Assembly: GCA_963924555.1 (NCBI GenBank) | Contig: OZ004591.1 | Coordinates: 124,001-188,000, forward strand | DNA length: 64,000 nt | Source: Crambe crambe | Lineage: Eukaryota; Porifera; Demospongiae; Poecilosclerida; Crambeidae | Direction: 5' to 3' | Part shown: positions 55,433 through 64,000 of the stretch, piece by piece | Layout: every line of letters begins with the position of its first letter | How positions within the stretch are numbered: position 1 is the stretch's first letter | Notes under the pieces: model-generated | Databases searched by the model: none | Told to the model about the DNA's origin: nothing | What the model saw: only the letters and a program-made list of their open reading frames with translations | Translations under genes and position numbers: made by a program

Positions 55433-58400
55433 CTAAAACATGGAAGCAGTTGCAGCGTCGATGAAGTCAGCTTGTGCTTTGGCACCAGGTGACTTGAAGT
55501 CTATGTCCTGGTAACTAACAATGTTACTGAGTCCCATACTCTCTCTCTTCTTCTGCTCCTTTGCTCTCCTCTTCTTCTCTTCCTCTATCCTCTTACGTTC
55601 CTTGGCGGCTTCTTTTTCCCTTTGTTTCTTTTGTTTTTCTTCCATCTTTTTCCTCTCTCTCTCCATCTTTTCCTGCATCTTCTTTTCCTTCTTATTGTCC
55701 TTCTCCTCTACTTTCTGTTCTTCCCTCAACTTCTGCTCCCTGCAGTTGCAATGATGATGCACACTCATTAATAACTAATGCCAACAGAAATGCAAAGGAA
55801 TGGGATGGCATGCAATGGATTGCAATGGAATGCACTAGTGAGTTTGGTTTATTCTTTTTCACCTTTTCTTTTTCAAGTGTTCTTTAGATACGGAGGAGTA
55901 GAGAAGTTGGGAGTCATCAGTGCCCAAATCGGGTGCCTCTGGGCGTTGGTAGTTAGGGGATGAGGATCGATCTTGAGAGGGTTTCTTGTAACCACTGTGA
56001 AAGGATGCATTACTGCCTTCATCATCGCTCTCCTCCACCGCTCCCCTCCTCCACATATCACCTGTCTGTAGACACAAACGATTCCATGGTAACTTCCGGC
56101 AGTAACTGTGTAATCACTTACACTTCCATGTTCCATTTCTTCGTATGGTCGATCATCGAAATCTCCTTTCTCTTCCTCCTCTTCCTCCTCCTCCTTGTCT
56201 TCTTGTTGATGTGATGGTGGCTTCATGGACTCTGTCACCTCTGTGTATATTCCTGAAGACTCCCTCTTTTCCACTTTGACAGGAGTGGATGATTTTTGTC
56301 GCATGGGAACTGAGGACTTTTTGAGTGCATCAGCTGGAGTGTTATAAGGGTCGATCCTACAGGAGAATTACTAGTAATCTTTTTAAAGAATTTTTTATGA
56401 TGTTGGCTTCACCTTCCTTCATCGGATTCGTCATTTGATGGTGCTAAAATTGTGTCCTCCCGCTTAAATTTTCTGACGTTATCACCTTTCTTGGGACGTG
56501 GGGCCACATCCGCTTCTGTGATGATCTTTGGTTTGAGGTTGATGGCCCTGCCATTCTCTCCTTGCACTGTGAATTTTCCCTGGACAGAGCTGTCCACTTG
56601 AGGTGTGATTCCAGGAATTGGCCCGCTCACACTGCAACACAATCACAAGGCTCCAGTCACTATTCTGATATTTTTAACCAGCCATAGTCCATGCAGTTGA
56701 TGCACCATTGATTAAGGGGTGGGTGACTAGCTATTAGTAATCATTTTTTAACTCTCACGTTTTCTTCTTTGACTTTCCTTTTTTTTTCTCTCCTTCTTCC
56801 ACATTCACAATCGGCTTGTGCTTGCCTGCTCTTGTCCTCCTCCGATAACAGCCAAAGATCAAGGCAAGAGTCAAGATCACTATGGTGATGAGTGCAGCTC
56901 CTACCAGTGCCGCTCCAATCCCAATGACTATATCCAATGCCTGTGCATAATTCCCAGGTCTATACACATCAAGTGTCTGTACAGTTTGGAGCTCTGTGGC
57001 TGGTCCAACCCCCACTGCTGTCCGCGCACTGATTTGTATTTCATACGAGACTCTCTCTTCAAGACCTCTCAAGCTGAAATTGCCTCCATCTGCAGTTGTG
57101 TCATCAACAGTGTAACGTTCCGTGATGAATGGGGCATCTTGAGCACCAGCTTGTCTATAGTCAATATCATATGCTACAATAACACCATTGCGTTCATTCT
57201 CTGAGGGCAGCTGATAAAAGAGAGAGAAGAGATGTCAGGATATTTCCATGGAAATTAAACGAATTAAGACTTACCGACCACTGTAAATAAAGACCCATTT
57301 CAATGGGAGTGACTTGAAAATCTTGTGGTGAGCCGGAGGGAGCTGCAACATTTCCCAACATCACTCGGACATAGCTACTAACTATAATCATGACTCACCA
57401 GTTTCAATTGTGGTTGCCATGGTGGTGCTGTTGAGTCCTGTCACACTATCAACAAACACACCACTCAGTATGACCTCGTAAGTGACACCAGGCGAGAGGT
57501 TAGACACTGTCAGCACCCTCTGGAAGAAACTAAGTGTCCGTTCCTGCTCTGGGTTCTGCTGCCCCACCCTTCTTATCATGAACATGTAGTTGACCACATT
57601 GCTCTGTGTGTCTGGCCCAAGGTCACTCCATAACACTCGTACCATGGTGGTACTCAAAGCTGTAGCTGACAAGCCCGGAATAGCTGGCCCTGTACCATAA
57701 TGATAACACAAGATGGCAAGAATGTACCCTCTACATAATCATGTTAAACCTCCCTATACTGCTTACCTCGTACAATGATCTGGATGCTATCAATTGCACT
57801 GCCTAAGGGGTTGGTGGCTCTGCAAGTGTAAGTGCCTATGTTATCAGCTGCTGTGTTTTGTATGGTGAGTTGACCAGTGGCAGAGTTCACTGCAGTGTTG
57901 TCTCCATTGAGGGCATTCCTGCCATCTGGCAATGTCCAGGTGATGGAGGGTGTGGGTTGGCCTTCTGTGACACAGGAGAGAGACACAGTGCTGTCTAACA
58001 ACACTTCATTTGAGGAGGTGGAAACATTGACCGATGGAGGAACTGTGAAAAATTAAAGAACATGATGGTTATTCCATAATACCATGCTAGCAACTAAAGT
58101 TTCATAAACTGACTTACATAAGACTTGGATGTTAGCTGTGATGCTGCTCTGACCGTACTGATTGGTGACAGTGCATGAGATCTCCCCAGCGTCCTGTCGC
58201 AGGACTTGAAAGATAGTGAGCACTCCTGATCCGTTCACTAAGAATCTAGCCGGAGACAAAGAGACTCCATTCAGCCCCACCCAGGATATGTTGCCAGGGG
58301 GGAAATTGAAGGAGGTGATGCAGGTGAGACTAACGTTGCCATTGACAGCAAAAGTGGTTGGTTGGATGGAACTCACCACAGGAGATGCTGCATGTGGCAA

Positions 58401-60960
58401 AATTTCTCTTAAAATTAATAATGTCATCAATGAGATCTCCCTCACCTCCCACTCTGACAGTGGCCTGGTTTGTTATCATACCCAGAGCATTGTGTACCAC
58501 ACACTGGTACATCCCGTTGTCATCCCTCCCCACATTGTGCAGCTGCAATCCATTGCTATATCGGACATGAGTGGGACCCACCACAGCTAACTCTTCCCTC
58601 CGACCAGTCAAGAGGTTTGTTTTGAACCAGCTGGAACGAGGGGAAGGGAAACCACTGACAGTACAGTTGAGAAACGTTCCCATTCCGGGAGTGAGGTCAG
58701 CATCTCGAGGTGAAGTCGTTATAGTAGGAGCAGCTGGAAGGAGTGTCAAGTAACCATGCAGTCATGAGACTTCCATTAATTTGACTTACTTCCCACAATG
58801 ACTTGGACACGAGAGATAACGAATGCGAAGATGGTACTGACATTACAGATATAATTTCCTGTGTTATTGATGGTAGGTCTGTTGACAATCAAGGTCCCAT
58901 TTGGCTGTAGCACTACATTGCTGTCCAGTGCTGGATCCAGGCGTGTGTTGTTCAGGTACCAATTCAAGACCATGTCTTGGGGGCCTGTGCTGGAGCAGTT
59001 GAGGTAGAAGGAAGAGCCAACTTGTGTGACTACTGGAGTAGTTGTGGCACTGGTGATTCTCAAAGCTGTATGGCCAAAATAGAAAAATGACAATTTTGGG
59101 GGTGGGGGTGGGGGCTGTGCCCCCATCTTCCTACGCCTATGACTAGACCTGGTTTGAATGATTACAGTAAAGGTTGCCAGGTGATGTGGTTTACACCCTA
59201 CATGGTCTTACCTAACACATTGAGCCGGACTTGAGCCATGACTGATCCAAAGCTATTCTGAGCCGTGCATTGGTAAGTTCCACTGTCTCTGGAACTGACA
59301 CTGAAGAGGTGGAGATCTGTACCAACTGTGACTGAACTAGAAGGTAAGGAGGAACCATCTGTCCTTGACCATGTGTAGGTGGGAGGTGGCGGACCCTCTG
59401 CAATACAAGCCAATTGGACTTCTTGTCCAGGGACAGTGGTGACATCAGTTGGTGTAGTGGTGAACATTGGTGGACCTATAGAGGGGAAGTCATATTCCAA
59501 GGGGATCAACTAAAGAGGAACTCGGGCTTACCTTGAACAGTGATGGTGAATCGTGAACGAACTTCCCCTGCACTATTGGCTGCAAGGCATGTGTAAGTTC
59601 CTGCATCTGTCCGTGCTATCTCTTGGAATTGAGGGGCATTGGTAAGGGGGTCGATTGGAAGGACAGTGAGATCAGGGCGCAACCAAGTGATGACAGGAGA
59701 TGGTTCACCATCCGCCAAACATGAAAGAGATTCTTGTAAAGGTATTCCAACAGTTGCAGTAACATTAACTGGTTCTTGAAGAAAAAATGGAGGAGCTAGA
59801 GAAAATGGTGAGAATTATGAAGATTGAGAGTGGATAACTATCCCACTTACTAATAACAGATACTTCTAAAGATTGAGAACTGGTCCTTTCCAAGGAATCT
59901 ATTACTGTGCAGGTGTAAGTATCTGCATCATCTGCACTGGCTCTGGTGATGGAGAGCAGTAGTGTGTTGGATGTCTGGATGACTTGAAGCATACCTCCTG
60001 AGGCTCTCATCCATGTGAAGCTCAGGATGGTGACATTAGTGGAGACTCCACAACTGATGGTTGTACTTCCACCTGCCCTGATTATCAAAGGGTCAGTGTT
60101 GGGGGTGAGTGTCACCACCACTGGATCTAGAGACCCTGTAGGAAGATAAGAATACAGCTCTCATCAAAAAAAATAATGTTGCACTGATTTTTCCTAACCT
60201 CCAATCAACAGTCGACCAGATGTTCTATTTCTCCCAAAGAGATTTTGTGCAGAGCAGATGTAATATCCAGCATCTGATTGTTGAATGTTTGTAATTGTTA
60301 GCATTGTTGGGGGAGAAATAGTGATGCGGCCTGTTGAGGTGACATTTCGCATTATACTTCCAGATTCATGTAGCCAGGTGACAGTGGCTGTGGGATTGCT
60401 GACCACTGCACACTCAAAGGAAGCAGTGCCCCCAATGGGGGCTAAGATGGGAGATAGAGGTGATATAAATGCTGGGAAACCTGTAATTAAATAGTTGCAT
60501 GATTCTGTAGTATTAATAAACGATATAGCTAAATCTGGATCCTCACCTTGAGCAGTGAGTCTTCCAACCTGACTTGCGGCTGTTGTTTCACCATCAGCAT
60601 CAAAAGCCTGACATTGATAGTCACCTACATCACTATAGTCCACTCTGGATATTCTATATTCACTCCTCCTGGTGGTAGCATTGTAAGAAATGGAGATCCT
60701 CTCTCCAGAGAATGCTTGGAATCCATTCACTTCCCAAGTAACTAAGGGGGCTGGGAGCAAAGTCGTGCAACTCAGAGTGGCTGGGAAATTCACCAGAAAT
60801 GTGGCACTTGCTGGAGAATCTCTGAATCCTTGCTGTGCCGAGCAGCCTGGAGGGGAGGGGGCGGAGCTAAACAGCTAGCAGCTAGCAAATAACGCTGAAG
60901 ACACAAACCTGAGAATCCAGCAATGAAGGCAATGAAATACAAGAATGATAACTTGGTCAT
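55433..60960 (-). CDS. Large cell-surface protein: nine Ig, two FN3, TM, coiled-coil tail
   Basis: Seventeen exons from the ATG at 60960 (signal peptide MTKLSFLYFIAFIAGFS) to the stop at 55433 sum to 4,314 nt, 1,437 residues in frame. Nine Ig domains each sit on one exon (starts 60828, 60480, 60135, 59795, 59475, 59065, 58733, 58387, 58042), with YxC motifs such as DAGYYICSA and DSGTYQCTA. FN3 domains follow (57689; 57342 with 57210). The TM helix is IGAALVGAALITIVILTLAL. The tail has IDPYNTPADALK, GIYTEV, LLYSSV (ITIM-like) and an 80-residue Glu/Lys/Arg coiled coil ending ATASMF. The plan resembles Ig-superfamily adhesion receptors (L1/Dscam/titin-like Ig), and orthology is not assignable. 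The second exon needs an AAG acceptor three bases inside CAGCAAG to keep frame. Confidence 0.88.
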
Positions 60961-61129
60961 CTCGTTATCATTTGCATCAGACTTTGGTTCAGTAGCATAA
61001 CTAGAGGATGCGTGCCACGCCCCTCATCGTAGCTACATGTTTTCGCATAGCATCATGAATACTATTAACCTTGCATGCTACACCCACAATGTTATGTTTT
61101 GTATTGTATGATCATAATGATGGCATGTT

Positions 61130-62705
61130 TTAATAATACTGTTCATTATCATCTTCTGCTTCATCCTCTGCAAGCTCTAATCCAACCTCTTCATAATCCT
61201 TTTCCAAAGCAGCCAAATCTTCACGGGCTTCAGAGAATTCTCCCTCTTCCATGCCCTCTCCCACATACCAGTGCACAAACGCACGCTTGGAATATAACAG
61301 ATCAAACTTGTGATCGAGACGAGCCCAGGCTTCACCAACAGCTGTAGTGTTGGACAACATGCACACGGCACGCTGCACTTTAGCCAAATCACCTCCAGGC
61401 ACAACGGTGGGGGGTTGGTAGTTGATTCCGACCTTGAAACCAGTGGGACACCAGTCTACAAACTGGATAGTGCGTTTGGTCTTGATGGTAGAGATTGCAG
61501 AATTCACGTCTTTAGGCACGACATCTCCACGATATAACATGCAGCAGGCCATGTACTTGCCGTGACGAGGGTCACACTTGACCATCTGGTTGGCAGGCTC
61601 AAAGCAAGCATTAGTAATATCAGTTACATTGACCTGTTCATGATGGGCTTTCTCTGCAGAGATCAGAGGAGCATATGTGACCAGAGGAAAGTGAATACGG
61701 GGAAATGGTACTAAATTGGTCTGAAATTCTGTGAGGTCGACATTAAGGGCTCCAACAAATCGGAGGGAAGCAGTGATGGAGGACACAATCTGACCGATAA
61801 GACGGTTGAGGTTAGTGTATGTAGGTCGCTCGATGTCCAGGTTCCTGTGGCAAATGTCGTAAATAGCCTCATTGTCCACCATGAAGGCACAGTCGGAGTG
61901 ATCTATTGTTGCATGAGTAGTCATTACAGCATTATAGGGTTCCACAACAGCTGTGGCCACTTGAGGAGCAGGGTAGATAGCAAACTGTAGCTTGGATTTC
62001 TTGGAATAGTCATAAGAGAGTTGGTCGAAAAGTAAAGAAGTAAAACCAGAACCAGTCCCACCACCAAAGGAATGATATACAATGAATCCTTGGAGACCAG
62101 TGCACTGTTCTGCAAGCCTGCGAAGCCTATCTTGCATGACAGAAAGAAGGTCTCGCCCCACACTGTAATAACCACGGGCATAATTGTTGGCAGCATCTTC
62201 ATTTCCAGTGATGAGCTGTTCAGGGTGGAAGAGTTGGCGGTATGTACCAGTACGCACCTCATCTGCATGATAATCATCAACTTAGTCAAACTAGTGAGGG
62301 TTGGAATGTGATTTTACCTATGACTGTTGGTTCAAGATCCACATACACAGCACGAGGAACATGTTGACCAGCACTGGACAAAGCAAAGAAGGTGTCTGCA
62401 CCATCACCTTCAGTGTTCATCTCTTGATCAGTTGACAACCGTCCATCAGGTTGAACTCCATGCTCAAGGCAGCAAAGCTCCCAGCAAGCATTTCCTATCT
62501 GGACACCAGCTTGTCCAACATGGATTGATAAGCACTCTCTCTTTATAAAATGTCAATCACAATTATTAATGCATTATATCAGGACATAATAAATTATAAT
62601 TAATAGGTCATCCCTACACGGTAGTGGTTGTTATCTGCATATTTTTTATTCTCTTGGTTAAAAATTATACAATTTCCTGCTCCACAATGGCCATTATCTT
62701 ACCAT
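61130..62705 (-). CDS. Alpha-tubulin, divergent isotype lacking K40
   Basis: Three exons: the ATG alone (62705-62703), 62540-62318 and 62262-61130, in total 452 residues. An intron directly after the ATG is a common alpha-tubulin feature. GTP-binding GGGTGSGF and the family motifs [15 protein letters not shown]-type and [14 protein letters not shown] are present. The loop that normally contains acetylated Lys40 (SDKTIGGGDD in typical isotypes) here reads [12 protein letters not shown], so Lys40 is replaced by Gln. The C-terminus is EDDNEQYY, ending in Tyr and so potentially detyrosinatable. It forms microtubules with beta-tubulin. Frame and key residues are intact. Confidence 0.93.
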
Positions 62706-62900
62706 TGCGGATGAGATCCTGTAGCTAGCTACTGAGAGCAGACGTGAAGTGTTTCTCTCCTCTTAGCGTTTTTCCAATCGCATAGATTGATACGCGGATA
62801 AGTCTGCACTGCCTAGAAGCTTTTTAAAGCTTCCTTTTCATTTCTTATTGAGCACTCTTATACTCTCCATAGATCTAGACCGATTGCGTACTTCATTACA

Positions 62901-62910
62901 CGCATGCGCA
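62901..62910. promoter_or_regulatory. NRF1-like motif between the two alpha-tubulin genes
   Basis: CGCATGCGCA lies about 200 bp upstream of the ATG at 62705. 62706-62945 otherwise shows only presumed 5' UTR of one tubulin gene and 3' UTR of the other. Confidence 0.45.
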
Positions 62911-62945
62911 GTAGTATCTTGCAAAAATCACTTGATAATAATGTG

Positions 62946-64000
62946 TTACTGATTGTCATCTTCATGCATATTATTTTCCTCTTCAGTGTAGTCCACTCCG
63001 ATTTCTTCATAGTCTTTCTCCAGAGCAGCCAAATCTTCACGGGCTTCAGAGAATTCTCCCTCTTCCATGCCCTCTCCCACATACCAGTGGACAAACGCAC
63101 GCTTGGCATACATCAGATCAAATTTGTAATCAAGACGAGCCCAGGCTTCAGCAATGGCTGTAGTGTTGGACAACATGCACAAGGCACGCTGCACTTTAGC
63201 CAGATCACCTCCAGGTACGATGGCAGGGGGTTGACTATTGATGCCGACCTTGAAACCAGTGGGACACCAGTCTACAAAACTTATGTCTCTTTGGGATTTC
63301 ACTACACTAATAGCGTCATTTACATCTTTAGGCACAACATCTCCTCGATACAGCATGCAGCAGGCTATATACTTGCCATGACGAGGATCACACTTGACCA
63401 TCTGGTTGGCAGGCTCAAAGCAAGCATTGGTGATGTCAGAAATGTTCATTTGCTCGTGGAAGGCCTTTTCAATGCTAATAAGGGGGGCATAGGTGGCAAG
63501 AGGGAAATGGATACGTGGATAAGGTACAAGATTGGTCTGGAATTCAGTCATATCAACATTGAGGGCTCCTTCAAAGCGGAGTGAGGCAGTGATAGAGGAC
63601 AAAATCTGAGCTATGAGACGGTTGAGATTAATATAACTGGGCCTTTCAATGTCCAGATTCCTGCAGCAAATGTCATAAATGGCTTCATTGTCCACCATGA
63701 AATTGCAGTCAGAGTGCTGCAGAGCAGTATGAGTGGTGAGGATGGAATTATAGGGCTCAACAACGGCTGTGCAGACTCGAGGGGCAGGATATATAGAAAA
63801 TTCCAATTTTGATTTCTTTCCATACTCCAAAGAGAGGTGCTCCAATAGGAGTGAGCTAAAGCCTGAACCAGTACCTCCTCCAAAAGAATGGTAGACAATG
63901 AAACCTTGGAGACTGGAGCACTGCTCTGTCAGTTTGGAGAGTCTATTTTGTACTTCACGAAGAGTCTCTCTTCCAACAGTGTAATAACCCCTTGCATAAT
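62946..64000 (-). CDS. Alpha-tubulin, second isotype, partial (5' end outside window)
   Basis: The frame is open from the stop at 62946 to the right edge, beginning within the last exon at [13 protein letters not shown]. Tubulin motifs [28 protein letters not shown] and [14 protein letters not shown] are intact. It differs throughout from the neighbour at 61130 and is an older tandem duplicate. The tail reads NNMHEDDNQ and stops, so it lacks the terminal Tyr (or Phe) that most alpha-tubulins carry. N-terminal exons, including the K40 loop, lie beyond 64000. Confidence 0.92.
   Translation of the reverse strand, partial: YARGYYTVGRETLREVQNRLSKLTEQCSSLQGFIVYHSFGGGTGSGFSSLLLEHLSLEYGKKSKLEFSIYPAPRVCTAVVEPYNSILTTHTALQHSDCNFMVDNEAIYDICCRNLDIERPSYINLNRLIAQILSSITASLRFEGALNVDMTEFQTNLVPYPRIHFPLATYAPLISIEKAFHEQMNISDITNACFEPANQMVKCDPRHGKYIACCMLYRGDVVPKDVNDAISVVKSQRDISFVDWCPTGFKVGINSQPPAIVPGGDLAKVQRALCMLSNTTAIAEAWARLDYKFDLMYAKRAFVHWYVGEGMEEGEFSEAREDLAALEKDYEEIGVDYTEEENNMHEDDNQ

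Noticed and set aside
62904-63584. 226-codon plus-strand frame
   Set aside because: It is the antisense of the alpha-tubulin coding sequence; no independent domain or start context.

Overview
This is a metazoan nuclear window, most likely from a demosponge. Multi-exon genes carry short introns (mostly 50-120 bp) with GT/AG ends, are tightly packed on both strands, and include animal genes: alpha-tubulin, TAF7, mitochondrial ribosomal mL37, an ANKHD1/MASK-like protein, an Ig-bearing heme peroxidase, and several Ig/FN3 receptors. The species assignment is inference from compactness and gene content. For eight multi-exon genes I traced splice sites by eye; all eight give a coding length divisible by three.

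Positions 1-12,960 are a turnover zone. Three tandem minus-strand copies of a secreted Ig-FN3-FN3 gene occur (one decayed). A young LTR retrotransposon with identical-looking LTRs, integrase placed before reverse transcriptase, and a deletion through RT/RNase H sits between the first two. A fragmentary second gypsy-type element, a foldback repeat, a 62-bp tandem repeat and decayed intron-containing fragments of the receptor gene at 21,676 fill the rest.

Positions 13,040-21,540 are a nested transposon stack. A LINE remnant (minus strand) was hit by a TIR element with a perfect 9-bp target duplication. Into that went a Tc1/mariner-like element carrying a transposase and a convergent second gene, whose own right TIR was split by a 1.1-kb TIR element. 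Beside it, two 165-bp MITEs, a second two-gene mariner-like element and a 144-bp MITE lie end to end, separated only by single TA dinucleotides.

Positions 21,676-30,901 hold two receptor genes in opposite orientation, each with Ig and FN3 domains, one TM helix and ITIM-like tyrosine motifs in the tail, with a small death-domain gene between. Positions 31,319-41,000 hold housekeeping genes: PTGR3-like reductase ending in SKL, a short FDXACB1-like protein, an uncharacterised TM protein, TAF7 and mL37, several in divergent pairs.

Positions 41,154-51,677 hold an ANKHD1-like gene (about 17 ankyrin repeats, one KH) with an unexpected C-terminal SAM domain. Then follow an Ig-peroxidase, a 1,437-residue protein with nine Ig and two FN3 domains, and two alpha-tubulin genes with unusual K40 or C-terminal residues; the second runs off the window.
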